The position numbers and the translations under genes were made by a program. From Croceibacterium mercuriale (GTDB lineage: Bacteria; Pseudomonadota; Alphaproteobacteria; Sphingomonadales; Sphingomonadaceae), in the NCBI RefSeq assembly GCF_000802385.1, contig NZ_JTDN01000003.1, positions 107,066 through 171,065 of the forward strand: a DNA stretch of 64,000 bases, read 5' to 3'. This document shows positions 9,046-19,822 of the stretch, one piece after another. The notes beneath the pieces are model-generated. The model was not told where the DNA came from, ran no database searches, and was given only the letters and a program-made list of their open reading frames with translations. Every line of letters starts with the position of its first letter. Within the stretch, counting starts at the first letter, position 1.

Positions 9046-9689
9046 AGCGCGTTCTCGCCTCCGCCGCCCTCGGGCTTGCCATCGGTCCGCTGCTGCCCGG
9101 TCTGGCACCGGCCGGTGCGGTCGATCATGGCCAGATGGGCGAGACCTGGGCGATTGCCGAGCCCGACCTGATGGAGGTGATCCGTGCCCGGCTCGAGCGC
9201 GCGGCGGCTGACGGCAGCCTCGACGACATGCAGCAGCGGTTCTCCCAGCGTGTGCAGAGCCGGGTGATGCGGCCGGTCCCGGTCGCCGGCATCCGCCCGG
9301 CAGAGGAGACGCGGGAGTGGGAGTTCGATCCTGCCATCACCATCGAGCGCGACATCCTCGACGACAAAGGCAACGTGCTCGCCGTCGCCGGCCAGCGGGT
9401 CAATCCGCTCGACACCGTGCAGATGCGCCAGAAGCTGGTGTTCGTGAACGGCGATCGGCCGACAGAGGTCGAATGGGCGCTGCAACAGGGGGACGACGGC
9501 GAGGCCAAGCTGATCCTGGTCAACGGCTCTCCCTTCGACCTGATGAAGGCGCACAAGCGCCGGTTCTATTTCGACCAGAGCGGCACGCTGACTCGGCATT
9601 TCGGCATTGGCCACACGCCGGCGTCGGTGTCGCAGGACGGCCAGGTACTCCGCGTCCGTGAGACCGCGATTCCGGGAGATATCCTATGA
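9042..9689 (+). CDS. traW: TraW, pilus assembly protein
   Basis: Periplasmic F-type assembly protein of 215 residues with a signal peptide ending near PAGA (26). TraW, TraU and TrbC act together in pilus assembly and mating-pair formation. The start GTG 9042 overlaps the stop of the signal peptidase gene (GTGA). The conserved block FVNGDRP and VEWAL lies at about 131-147. Confidence 0.9.
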   Translation: MKRVLASAALGLAIGPLLPGLAPAGAVDHGQMGETWAIAEPDLMEVIRARLERAAADGSLDDMQQRFSQRVQSRVMRPVPVAGIRPAEETREWEFDPAITIERDILDDKGNVLAVAGQRVNPLDTVQMRQKLVFVNGDRPTEVEWALQQGDDGEAKLILVNGSPFDLMKAHKRRFYFDQSGTLTRHFGIGHTPASVSQDGQVLRVRETAIPGDIL

Positions 9690-9960
9690 AGCCTCGCCTC
9701 GCTGATGTGCTGATTCCGGTGCCGATGGCAGCGCCCGAGACGCGGACGTTGCGCCGTGCGCGCGTCAGCCTGATCGTCTCGGCCGTGCTGCTGGCGCTTT
9801 CGCTGCTGTTCTTCACCACGGTGCTGGCGCTGTTCGGCCGCGGCGTTGCGCTGGCGCTGCCCGTTGGCTTGCTGGTGTTCGCCGCCATCCAGGGACCAGT
9901 GTGGCTGCGAGCCAAGAACAAGGCCGACGACTACTTCCTGCTCAACGGTAAGGTGGGCAG

Positions 9961-9964
<4 letters not shown>
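9686..9964 (+). CDS. Small hydrophobic protein between traW and traU
   Basis: Unrecognised 92-residue protein with two adjoining membrane segments at about 26-47 and 52-70 and a charged tail. It begins ATGA inside the traW stop and ends inside the traU start (GTGA), so it is coupled to both. It probably works at the membrane with the TraW-TraU group; no family was recognised. Confidence 0.75.
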
Positions 9965-10989
<1,025 letters not shown>

Positions 10990-11003
10990 GGAAGGAAACC
11001 ACC

Positions 11004-11741
11004 ATGATCCGCAAAGCGCTCGTCCCGGCTTTCGCCATGCTTGCGTGCGGCGCCTTCTCGGCCGTCGTCGCGCAGTCGATCGAGGGGCTCGATCTCGGCG
11101 CCATCGAGAGCCGCGCGGCCGAACATGCCGCCGAGGCGCAGGCGCTGTTCGAATTCGCTACCGCCAATGCCGAGGTGCAGCAGGAGGATGCCCGCGAAGT
11201 GGTGGACGCCGGCCACGACGCGATGCGCGGCGTTGATCCGGGCATGGGCGGCGATAGCGCCGGTCCGGTCGATTTCGATGCCATGCTGGCCGGCGCGCAA
11301 GGTCTGAACGCTGCTCCTGAAGGCGCGCCGCTGTTCATCGCCTTTGCCAGCCTCTCGATGCCCGAGGATGCGCTGCGCCGGCTGATCGCCGATACGACCC
11401 GCGCCGGCGGCGTGGTGGTGTTCCGCGGGCTCTCTGCCGGCTCGCCGCAGGCCTTCATGCAGGGCATCCAGAAGGTGGTCGATCAGCAGGGCGCCAGCAA
11501 CATGGCGATTGATCCGCGCCTGTTCCGCGCTTTCGGGGTCGACCGGGTGCCGACCTATGTGGCGTTGTCGCGCAGCTTCGAGCCGTGTGACCAGCTGGTC
11601 TGCACAAGCCAGACCCCGCCCTACGACAAGATCTCGGGCAACGTCTCGGCGCAGTATGCGCTCACGACCTTTGTCGAAGGCAATGGTCCTGGCGCGGCCG
11701 TCTCGCGCACCGCGCTGACCAATCTCGGCCGCACCAGCTGA
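11004..11741 (+). CDS. trbC: TrbC, F-type pilin assembly protein
   Basis: Periplasmic protein of 245 residues with a signal peptide ending VVAQ (about 22). It has a thioredoxin-like C-terminal domain with the block LFIAFASLSMPEDALRRLI, typical of type-F TrbC. ATG 11004 has GAGGAAGGAAA upstream. Only 14 bp separate it from traU, and its stop shares a base with the traN start (TGATG). Confidence 0.88.
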   Translation: MIRKALVPAFAMLACGAFSAVVAQSIEGLDLGAIESRAAEHAAEAQALFEFATANAEVQQEDAREVVDAGHDAMRGVDPGMGGDSAGPVDFDAMLAGAQGLNAAPEGAPLFIAFASLSMPEDALRRLIADTTRAGGVVVFRGLSAGSPQAFMQGIQKVVDQQGASNMAIDPRLFRAFGVDRVPTYVALSRSFEPCDQLVCTSQTPPYDKISGNVSAQYALTTFVEGNGPGAAVSRTALTNLGRTS

Positions 11742-13492
11742 TGCGCTGGCCCTGGCTCCTGTTTGCACCGGCTGCACTGCTCGGCGCCAGCATGGCGTCG
11801 GGTCAGTCCGTGGCCGACATCCGCTCCGATGCGGAGGCGTTCGCGCGCGACATGCGCGAGGCCGCGCTGGGCAGCGTGCTCGAGACGGGCGCGGAAGAGG
11901 CGGTGCCGGGCTACCAGGGCACGGACATCCCCGCGAGCGACATGGCCGACGATCCGGATCGGCTGACGTCCCAGGGTGAGGCGCAGCGGTCGGGTGACAC
12001 CTATCGCACGGTGATCGACCCGCATCGTCCGGTGTTCGATCCGACCACGATCGATCTGTCGTCCGCCCGCTCGATCGCGGCCGATCCCGATGCGGTGCTC
12101 GGCATCGGCATGGACCTTGGCGGTGGCGCCGGCTCCTGTGAGCCGCTGCCGGGCGGTGGGGGAGGGGACAGCACCTATCTCGACAGCTGCAACCAGGGTT
12201 CGCAGGTCTACTCCGAAGCGCGCAGCTGTCAGGCGCCGCTGGTGGTGAACGTGACCGGCAGCGGCGACGATCGGTGGGAGTATCTGTGCCATAGCGTCTT
12301 CACCAAGTTCCCGAACAATTCAAATCGGATGTGCAATCGCCTCCGGACCCTCGACAAGAACAACAGCTGCGAGCTGGTCCGCGAGGATTATGACTACGAT
12401 TATCAGATCTGCCTGAACAACAACAATGGTCCGGGCGGCGAAACCTTGCCGGAGCTGTGCACTGAGCCATCTCCGATGCCGGCGATGGTCTACCAGTGCT
12501 CGGAGGATATCGGTTTCGCTGGCGGCGTGAAGATCCCCGGCGATCGCGAGGTCACCGAGACCGTCGATGAGACGCAATGCTCCCCGATCGCCGGCAATCA
12601 GGACTGCCGGATGACCGCGGAGGTCTGCACGGACGCTTCGCCTGCGACCCGGATCATCAACGGTGTCGAGGTGACCCGGGCGTGCTGGGGCTGGCAGCGC
12701 CAATTCCAGTGCGATGGTCTGCGCCCCGCCAACGACTGCAGCGAGCTGGAAGGGCGGTCCGACTGCTCGTTCCACCATGACGAATGCCTGAGCGAGGACG
12801 CGAACGGCACCTGCAACGTTTACGATCGCTGGTTCCAGTGCCGCTTGCCCGGGGCTGAGGCAGAGGCGTCGCAATATGTCTGCTCGGGCGACCTGTATTG
12901 CATGAACGGCGAATGCTCGTCCGTGGAGCGCCAGGCATCGACCGAGTTCAAGGACGCCATGGTTGCGGTCCAGACCATGGGCGAAGTCCGCGCCGACTTC
13001 GATCCCGCTTCGCTGCGGCTGTTCACCGGCGAGGTTGGCAAGTGCTCGCGCAAGGTGTTCGGGATCTCCAACTGCTGCTCGGGCAAGGGCGTTCCGCTGC
13101 TGACGCCATGGCTTTGCAACGCCGAGGACCGCGCCGTCGACGAACGCGATGACAAAGGGCTGTGCCACCAGGTCGGGACCTATTGCAGCGACAAGATCCT
13201 TGGCGTCTGCGTCACCCGCAAGCAGTCCTACTGCTGCTTCTCCTCCAAGCTGACCCGGATCCTTCAGGAGCAGGGCAGGGCACAGCTCGGGCTGAGCTGG
13301 GGCACGGCCAAGGATCCCACCTGCGATGGCTTTCTGGTCGCCCAATTCCAGCAGCTGGACCTCAGCCGAATGGATTTCAGCGAGGTCTATGCCGAGTTCA
13401 CGGAGGCCGCCCGCCTGCCCGATGAGATCGAGGCGAGCATGATGATCCAGCAGAAGATCGGCCAATACTACACAGTTAACGGTGCGCCATGA
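11741..13492 (+). CDS. traN: TraN, cysteine-rich mating-pair stabilisation protein
   Basis: Outer-membrane adhesin of 583 residues that stabilises contact with the recipient in F-type systems. A signal peptide ends near SGQ (about 22), and cysteines occur throughout the central and C-terminal parts, as expected for TraN. The region most exposed to selection by recipient receptors, about 110-330, has many Asn and Asp. Confidence 0.92.
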   Translation: MRWPWLLFAPAALLGASMASGQSVADIRSDAEAFARDMREAALGSVLETGAEEAVPGYQGTDIPASDMADDPDRLTSQGEAQRSGDTYRTVIDPHRPVFDPTTIDLSSARSIAADPDAVLGIGMDLGGGAGSCEPLPGGGGGDSTYLDSCNQGSQVYSEARSCQAPLVVNVTGSGDDRWEYLCHSVFTKFPNNSNRMCNRLRTLDKNNSCELVREDYDYDYQICLNNNNGPGGETLPELCTEPSPMPAMVYQCSEDIGFAGGVKIPGDREVTETVDETQCSPIAGNQDCRMTAEVCTDASPATRIINGVEVTRACWGWQRQFQCDGLRPANDCSELEGRSDCSFHHDECLSEDANGTCNVYDRWFQCRLPGAEAEASQYVCSGDLYCMNGECSSVERQASTEFKDAMVAVQTMGEVRADFDPASLRLFTGEVGKCSRKVFGISNCCSGKGVPLLTPWLCNAEDRAVDERDDKGLCHQVGTYCSDKILGVCVTRKQSYCCFSSKLTRILQEQGRAQLGLSWGTAKDPTCDGFLVAQFQQLDLSRMDFSEVYAEFTEAARLPDEIEASMMIQQKIGQYYTVNGAP

Positions 13493-13866
13493 GGGGGGTT
13501 ATGGCTCAAGTTTCTACGATCAAGCCGTATAAGTGGCGAACGATGTCGGTGTTCGAGCTCGCGGTAGCGAATGCGATTACGCACGAGGACATGCGCTCGG
13601 CCCCGCAGACCGCAGCGCGGCTCGCTCACTGGTTTCTGCAGCCGGTTGCTGACAGCCAGGTCATGGAGTCGATCGCGAGGATGCACGCGCAGGGCTGGCT
13701 TACCAGCGCCGGCCAACGCTTCTCGGATTGGCATCTGACGCCTGAAGGCATCGATACCATCACCACCCTGACCGGCGGCTCGATCCGCATGATCGACCGC
13801 GGGCAGGGCCTCATCAAAGCCTCGATTCTGATGGGTCTGGTCAACACCTCCAAGGAGCCTTCGTGA
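13489..13866 (+). CDS. Hypothetical soluble protein, possibly winged-helix
   Basis: Unrecognised 125-residue protein starting ATGA in the traN stop; ATG 13501 is a possible internal start. No signal peptide or membrane segment. The middle (ADSQVMESIARMHAQGWLTS and a following beta-like stretch to HLTPEGIDTI) resembles a winged-helix DNA-binding fold, but this is only an impression. It overlaps the start of traF. Confidence 0.7.
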   Translation: MRGVMAQVSTIKPYKWRTMSVFELAVANAITHEDMRSAPQTAARLAHWFLQPVADSQVMESIARMHAQGWLTSAGQRFSDWHLTPEGIDTITTLTGGSIRMIDRGQGLIKASILMGLVNTSKEPS

Positions 13867-14681
13867 TGGCAGCTCGTCCCGTCTCGGCCGCGGTTCTGGC
13901 CACTCTGGTCTTCTCCGCGATCCTGCCGCCGGCAGGTATGGCCCAGGATCAAGCGCAGTCGCGTGACCCGTTCTATTGCGAGCAGCGCCAGCTCGGCAGC
14001 TGGTTCTACTGCGATCCGAGCAAGCGGCCGAAGCCAGAGGCTGATCCAGCGACGCCGGCGGTGCCGGCGCAATCTGCCACGGCGCAGCTGGCGGCGATCA
14101 CCCAGGAACTGGATGAGTTGAAGGCCAAGGCGGTGCTGGATCCCTCGACTGAGAACCTGACCTCCTACATCACCTTCCAGCGCCAGCAGCTCGACCGAGC
14201 ATCGACATTCGCTGACGTTTGGAGCCGGACGATCTGGCAGAACCCGGAGCTGGATTACACGCTGCAGCGCCCGGTCAACACGCTCGGCAAGCAGACCTGG
14301 ATGGATCAGCGCAAGGCCGATCGGCAGGGCACCATGGCTGGGCTCTCCGAGCGGTATGGCGTGTTCTACTTCTACTCCTCTGCCTGCGCCGCGTGCCAGG
14401 TGTTCGGGCCGATCATGCGCAGCCTGTCCGATCAGTACGGGCTCGAGGTCCTGGCTGTGTCGATGGACGGTGGCGGTAACGCCGCCTTCCCCAATTACGT
14501 GGTCGATACCGGCCAGTACGAGCGCATGGGTCTTGGCACGAACCGGCAGGTGCCGGCGCTGGTTCTGTTCGACACGGAGACCAAGCAGCCGGTGCCGATC
14601 GGCTACGGGTTGATGGCCGCTGACGAGGTGATGGGCCGCATCTACGCGCTCACGCAATCCGCGCCCGGGAGGGACTTCTAA
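13863..14681 (+). CDS. traF: TraF, thioredoxin-like pilus assembly protein
   Basis: Periplasmic protein of 272 residues with a signal ending GMAQ (about 28). The thioredoxin-like C-terminal domain carries Cys-Ala-Ala-Cys at 175-178 after YFYSS. F plasmid TraF itself lacks a CXXC pair, so this version may be redox-active. Starts GTG 13863 and ATG 13866 are both in frame. The stop overlaps the traH ATG. Confidence 0.92.
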   Translation: MMAARPVSAAVLATLVFSAILPPAGMAQDQAQSRDPFYCEQRQLGSWFYCDPSKRPKPEADPATPAVPAQSATAQLAAITQELDELKAKAVLDPSTENLTSYITFQRQQLDRASTFADVWSRTIWQNPELDYTLQRPVNTLGKQTWMDQRKADRQGTMAGLSERYGVFYFYSSACAACQVFGPIMRSLSDQYGLEVLAVSMDGGGNAAFPNYVVDTGQYERMGLGTNRQVPALVLFDTETKQPVPIGYGLMAADEVMGRIYALTQSAPGRDF

Positions 14682-16117
14682 TGGATAAGCCGCCACGTCC
14701 TCGCCGGCGGCCGCTCCTGTGCCGTCTTGGCGTCCTTCTCTCTGCGGTTGCCTCCCTGCCGCTGGCGGTGGTGCCAGCGAACGCCAACGTCGGCACCGAG
14801 CTCAACACCTTCTTCAACGACATGGGCGGCGCCGCCAATGCGACCGGTCCCACCGCCTATGAGGGGCAATCCGCTGGCTACTACTCGGGCGGTTCTGTCT
14901 GGACCCGCTTCCCGCAGCGCAACGTCACTCCGGCGACGCTCAACCTGCCCTCGGTCAAGGCCGGTTGCGGCGGCATCGACGTGTTCTCGGGCTCCTTCAG
15001 CTTCATCAACTCGGACGAGATCGTCGCCATGCTCAAGGCGACGGCCAACAACGCGCTGGGCTTTGCTTTCCAGCTCGCCATCAAGTCGATCAGCCCGCAG
15101 ATCTCTTCGACGATCGAGGAGTTCGCGCAAAAGGTTCAGCAGATGAACCAGTTCAACATGAGCTCGTGCGAGATGGCGCAGGGGCTCGTCGGCGGACTGT
15201 GGGGCAAGGCGCAGGGGCGCGACAGCGAGATCTGCAAGGCCATCGCCAACAGCCAGGGCTGGGCGACCGATTGGGCCAAGGGCCGGCAGCAGTGCAATGG
15301 CGGCGGCGAGCGGGAGGAGATCATCGACAGCAACAGCGATGAGGCGCTCTCGGCCGAGAGCACCAACTACACCTGGCACATGTTGAAGACGACCTATCCG
15401 AGCTTCAGCAAGGAGTTCCGCGAGTACCTGATGAGCCTGGTCGGAACGGTCATATTCGACCGGGACGGCAACGAGGGCAACGGGTCCTACCGCTATGAGG
15501 GCATCGGCGATCAGGCTCTTCTGACGGCGCTCCTCACTGGTTCGACCGACGGCACCACCATGCTGCGTTGCGATGATGACGATTGCATCAATCCGACCAG
15601 GCAGGCGTTGAATGTCTCGCCTACGGTTGCCCTTCAGAACCGCGTGTTCACGATGATCCAGAGCATGGATGGCAAGGTCCGGACGGATGCTGCGCTGACC
15701 ACCGACGAGATCGGACTGCTCGGCGCTACCAGCGTGCCGCTCTACAAGATCATCACCGTGAACTCCGCGGCGAAGCTGGGCGGGATGTCACACGCCGAGA
15801 TGCAGGGTCTGGCCGAGATCGTCGCTGTCGACATGCTCGAGGTCATCGCCGACCAGTTCCATTCCTACTCCTCGCAAGGTTCGGCATCGTTTCAGCGCGC
15901 GGATCCTGACAGTCTCGCCCAGTGGCGGGCGCAGATCGCTCAGGCTCGCGAGATCATGAACGAACGTGGGCAGCAGATGAACGAGCGCCTGGTCCGCACA
16001 CAGGGCGTGATCGAGCGGACGCTGTTCCTCGAACGCACTCTCCGTAATTCCATCTCGCCGCAGATGTCCGCCGCGCTCTCCTTCAGCCGCTCCATGTCCT
16101 CCCAGGGCATCCAGTAA
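14681..16117 (+). CDS. traH: TraH, pilus assembly protein
   Basis: Periplasmic/outer-membrane-associated assembly protein of 478 residues, the usual size. The signal peptide ends near PANA (35), followed by the conserved N-terminal block VGTELNTFFNDMGG. The C-terminal part (about 400-465) is charged and helical. It overlaps traF by one base and is followed by traG after 12 bp. Confidence 0.95.
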   Translation: MDKPPRPRRRPLLCRLGVLLSAVASLPLAVVPANANVGTELNTFFNDMGGAANATGPTAYEGQSAGYYSGGSVWTRFPQRNVTPATLNLPSVKAGCGGIDVFSGSFSFINSDEIVAMLKATANNALGFAFQLAIKSISPQISSTIEEFAQKVQQMNQFNMSSCEMAQGLVGGLWGKAQGRDSEICKAIANSQGWATDWAKGRQQCNGGGEREEIIDSNSDEALSAESTNYTWHMLKTTYPSFSKEFREYLMSLVGTVIFDRDGNEGNGSYRYEGIGDQALLTALLTGSTDGTTMLRCDDDDCINPTRQALNVSPTVALQNRVFTMIQSMDGKVRTDAALTTDEIGLLGATSVPLYKIITVNSAAKLGGMSHAEMQGLAEIVAVDMLEVIADQFHSYSSQGSASFQRADPDSLAQWRAQIAQAREIMNERGQQMNERLVRTQGVIERTLFLERTLRNSISPQMSAALSFSRSMSSQGIQ

Positions 16118-16129
16118 GGACCAACAGCC

Positions 16130-19100
16130 ATGCTCGAGATCTTCACGATCGGTGGCGGTGAGTACATCGTCAATGTGCTGAACGCCGTTTCGGCATGGTG
16201 TGGGGGAGGGGGGTTCCGCTCGCTCCTGCGCGTCGTGATGGTGATCGGGCTGATGTACTCGCTGCTGGTCGTCGCTTTTTCGATGAACTGGCGCGCATGG
16301 CTCAACTGGTTCCTGGGCGCGACGCTGATGTACGGCGCGCTGATTGTCCCCACCACCAGCGTGAAGGTGACCGACCGGCTCAACCCGGCGCTGCCGGCGG
16401 CGGTAGTCGACAACGTGCCGGTGGGTCTCGCCGTGGTGGCGTCGATCTCGAGCCAGATGGGCGACTGGATGACCCGCACGGCCGAGACCGTCTTCACCAT
16501 GCCTGAGGCGCTCAAGCTCAGCACCAATGGTATGATCTACGGCTCGCGCCTGTTCGACCGCACTCGCGAGTTCCGCATCCGCGATCCGCGCGCCAAGGCG
16601 AATGTGGAAGAGTACATCCGCCAGTGCCTGTTCTACGACTTCATGCTGGGTCACAAGGATATCGGCGCGGTCGCTAACTCGGCCAATCTCCTCGAGGCGA
16701 TCGGGCCCGGGTCGCCGGCACGCGGGATGCGGTTCGTACTTGATGACGGCACGTCCGAGATCCGCACCTGCAACTCCGGCTATGCGACGCTCGCCAATAC
16801 GACCATGACGAGCGAGACGAATGTGGGACTGCTCTACGCGGCGCGGCGTCTGTACCCGAACCTCGCCGATGCTGCCGCACGCACCAAGCTCGACACCGAC
16901 TTGCCGCTGATCGGCAACGCCTTTTTCGGCAGCAGTCAGACGGCCGCTCAGCTGTTCCAGCAACGTGCGTTGGTAGATGCCTTCCTTGAAGCCCGGGCCA
17001 ATCTCGGCGGCGCCGACGGGGACACCTTCTCCAGTATGCGCGCCGACGAACAGGCACGGAATACTTACACCTCGATCGCCGACCAGGCGATGACCTGGGT
17101 GCCGCTGCTCAACATCGTGCTGACGGTGGTGTTCTACGCCATGTTCCCCGTCATCTTCCCGCTGTTCCTGCTGCCGCAGACCGGCGTGCCAGCGGTGAAG
17201 GGGTACTTCACCGGCTTTTTCTATCTAGCTGCTTGGGGTCCGCTCTATGCGGTCCTGCACATGTTCATCATGGATCGCAGCGCTAAGGGGATGCAGGCGG
17301 TCACCGATGGCGCCGTCACCATGGCGACACTCGCCGACATCGATGCAGTCAACGCTGACACCGCGACGATCGCCGGTTTCATGATGATGTCGATCCCGTT
17401 CCTCGCTGCCGGCATGGCGCGGGGCGCAATGGCGATCTCTTCGCAGGCGACCTCAATGCTGGCACCGGCGCAGAGCGCGGCCGAGGCGGCTGCGGTGGAG
17501 CGGACCACCGGCAACTACTCCTACGGCAACCTCGCCTACCAGAACCTCACCGGCAATGTCCGCCAGTCCGATCAGTGGAACACCGCACCTTCGCAGATGG
17601 GTGGGTTCGGGAAGACAGGCTTCCAGCAGGCCGACGGCACCAGCGCATTCTCGACGGCGGACGGTACATCCGTTTTCGACACCCGGGGCGGTCAATCATC
17701 GCTGGCCCAAACCCCTTCGGGCAGCAGCGGCTTTTCTACCGACATGAAGCGGGCGCTTTCAGACGGCTATGGTCGAGTTCAGTCCACGCGGCAGACCGCG
17801 ACAGATCGCTGGTCCGCGACAGCGACCACCGCCAGCGAGCTGATGCAAGCTGTCGAGCAGCGGCGAGGAAGCTCTGTTGAGACTGGCTCCGGCCTCAATA
17901 ACAGCATTTCAGATCTTCATGATGTATCGAGCAATATCTCGAGCACGTTGCAGTCGCGCTTCGGTCTTTCCGCCAATGAAGCTGACCGAATTGCCCGAAC
18001 CTCGACACTGACGGGAGACGGAAGCCTCAGTGCAGGTATACCTGGGCTCGCAGGTATTGGCGTTCGCGCCGCCGCTTTGGCGACGCGCGAAACCGGCAGG
18101 ACGGTGACAGCTGAGGAAGCTCTCAGCGACATGCGCGATTACGTATCTCGTGAGAGCAACAGTAGTCAGGCGCGACAGGCTCGAGAGGACTTCACGCGCG
18201 AGACAAGTAGCAGCAGCGACAGCACAGTCAGAAGCCTCTCCAACCGGCTTGGCGCAAGCATCGAGCAATCGCGTGCGGCCTCTCTTGAAGCATCGCAGAG
18301 CGAAGAAACCTATCGCCGGATCAGCGAGGACGTCAGCCAAGCTGAAGCCCGTGGCTTCAGGCTCGATCATAATGAGACACAGGAGTTTGTTACCTACGCT
18401 CAGAACGAGCTGGCGAAGGACCCCATTCTTGCGGCTAGTGGTTGGACCCCAGGTGTTGTGGTTCCGAAGACGGCGCAGCAGGAGCAGGTGCGTGACTATA
18501 TGCTTGACGGCTACATGCGCCAGCGGGTCAATGAAGTTCGCGAGGAGCTGGGGGTAGCGGTCCCGGACTTGCCGTCTGCTACGATGCAAGGTCCGTCCGT
18601 TGCTACTTCTGATGACGTCGTTGCTTGGGGCAATGCCAGGATGGCCGGTGTTCAGAGCCAAGGGCCTGACGTGGATGTTCGTGCATCATCGGGTGATCCA
18701 GACGTTGCTCGCACTGTTAGTGACCGGCTCGAGGCGAGCGACGATCGTATTATTCAATCCGGTGTGGGGCTCGGTAATGAATTGGCGAGCGGACGGCAGC
18801 AGGCACGTGCAGTCGGCGCCGAAGTAGGCGAGCGCAATCATGCCACCCTTGCTCGAACCATGCCTGGCTTGTCCAACGCGCTTGAAGCCCTGGATGGCGG
18901 CCGTAGCGGAACCAGTGCGGTGGTGCCTCTTGATCGAGGACAGTCGCCTACATTTCCTGTGAGTGGGAGGCTGTCATCTGACATGGGGCGTCGCGTCAAT
19001 CCGGTCACTGAGCGGATGAGCAACCACAACGGTCAGGATATCGCAGCACCGGCAGGCACCCCAATCCGTCCAACTGCGTCCGGCACCGTGGCTCAAGTTG

Positions 19101-19339
19101 GCTACGATGAAAGCCGCGGCAACTACGCTGTGCTTGACCACGCTGATGGTTCGCAGAGCAAGTACTTCCACATGCAATCAGCGTCGAATTACGATGTCGG
19201 GCATGAGCTTCGTGCCGGCGACGCGATCGGGCGCGTTGGCTCAACCGGCCGTTCTACCGGACCACACCTGCATTACGAACTGTGGAAGAATGGACAGCCT
19301 GTAGATCCGCGTCGGTATGCCCTGCGCGATACTGAATGA
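16130..19339 (+). CDS. traG: TraG with a C-terminal M23 peptidase domain
   Basis: Mating-pair stabilisation and exclusion protein of 1069 residues. The N-terminal half has the usual TraG membrane segments (about 25-70, 320-360, 360-385 and 415-450). The middle is long, Ser/Thr/Gln-rich and probably coiled. The last 130 residues form a LytM-type zinc metallopeptidase: His966 and Asp970 in NHNGQDIAAP, and His1046-Leu-His1048 in GPHLHYELW. The domain could open peptidoglycan for the channel; no separate lytic transglycosylase gene is seen in the operon. From about residue 585 (nt 17,880) codons look less GC-rich than upstream, suggesting the C-terminal part was acquired separately. Confidence 0.92.
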   Translation: MLEIFTIGGGEYIVNVLNAVSAWCGGGGFRSLLRVVMVIGLMYSLLVVAFSMNWRAWLNWFLGATLMYGALIVPTTSVKVTDRLNPALPAAVVDNVPVGLAVVASISSQMGDWMTRTAETVFTMPEALKLSTNGMIYGSRLFDRTREFRIRDPRAKANVEEYIRQCLFYDFMLGHKDIGAVANSANLLEAIGPGSPARGMRFVLDDGTSEIRTCNSGYATLANTTMTSETNVGLLYAARRLYPNLADAAARTKLDTDLPLIGNAFFGSSQTAAQLFQQRALVDAFLEARANLGGADGDTFSSMRADEQARNTYTSIADQAMTWVPLLNIVLTVVFYAMFPVIFPLFLLPQTGVPAVKGYFTGFFYLAAWGPLYAVLHMFIMDRSAKGMQAVTDGAVTMATLADIDAVNADTATIAGFMMMSIPFLAAGMARGAMAISSQATSMLAPAQSAAEAAAVERTTGNYSYGNLAYQNLTGNVRQSDQWNTAPSQMGGFGKTGFQQADGTSAFSTADGTSVFDTRGGQSSLAQTPSGSSGFSTDMKRALSDGYGRVQSTRQTATDRWSATATTASELMQAVEQRRGSSVETGSGLNNSISDLHDVSSNISSTLQSRFGLSANEADRIARTSTLTGDGSLSAGIPGLAGIGVRAAALATRETGRTVTAEEALSDMRDYVSRESNSSQARQAREDFTRETSSSSDSTVRSLSNRLGASIEQSRAASLEASQSEETYRRISEDVSQAEARGFRLDHNETQEFVTYAQNELAKDPILAASGWTPGVVVPKTAQQEQVRDYMLDGYMRQRVNEVREELGVAVPDLPSATMQGPSVATSDDVVAWGNARMAGVQSQGPDVDVRASSGDPDVARTVSDRLEASDDRIIQSGVGLGNELASGRQQARAVGAEVGERNHATLARTMPGLSNALEALDGGRSGTSAVVPLDRGQSPTFPVSGRLSSDMGRRVNPVTERMSNHNGQDIAAPAGTPIRPTASGTVAQVGYDESRGNYAVLDHADGSQSKYFHMQSASNYDVGHELRAGDAIGRVGSTGRSTGPHLHYELWKNGQPVDPRRYALRDTE

Positions 19340-19345
19340 AGGCGA

Positions 19346-19555
19346 TCAGCCGAAGACGGTGAAGCCAATTCCAACAATCGCAAAGATCACGATTTGAAAA
19401 GCGAATAGCCGAACTTGCTTACCGAAGTCCCCGGTGTTGGACTCAGCTCGAGCGTCTGCGTCTCGGATATCGTCCAGGAGCATCATACCCATCGGGGTCG
19501 AAGGATCGTACAGATTAGTTGGGTTGTACGCGGCAGGAGGCAGTTGGTTGTCCAT
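19346..19555 (-). CDS. Small single-helix membrane protein
   Basis: Unrecognised 69-residue protein read toward traG. ATG 19555 has GGAGA eight bases upstream. The first 45 residues are polar and the last 20 (about 48-67) form one membrane helix, giving a tail-anchored arrangement. It ends 7 bp from the traG stop. It could be an exclusion or regulatory peptide, but nothing shows that directly. Confidence 0.6.
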   Translation of the reverse strand: MDNQLPPAAYNPTNLYDPSTPMGMMLLDDIRDADARAESNTGDFGKQVRLFAFQIVIFAIVGIGFTVFG

Positions 19556-19822
19556 GTCTTTCTCCGTCGATGCCAAGATCGCAGATGGAAGAACAAAAAG
19601 CAACCATAGGTGGTTTCCACAGCTCGCTCGACTTGTCGCAATGCGGCTTTGAGCACTTTGCAAACCGCCAGGAGAGGCGTACCCGGCCTGTGCCAAAATG
19701 AGTCAGGGGTTCCGTGATGTTCCGACGTAGGCTTCGGCATCATCATCGCGGGTAAAGGAATGTTGAGGCAAGGCCCATAGCGCGGCCGCCTGTCATCGCT
19801 GCAGGGGGAGTACTCGAGGCAC

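Noticed and set aside
19719..19732. GTTC-N6-GTTC resembling a LexA box
   Set aside because: Spacer is six, not seven, and no damage gene follows.
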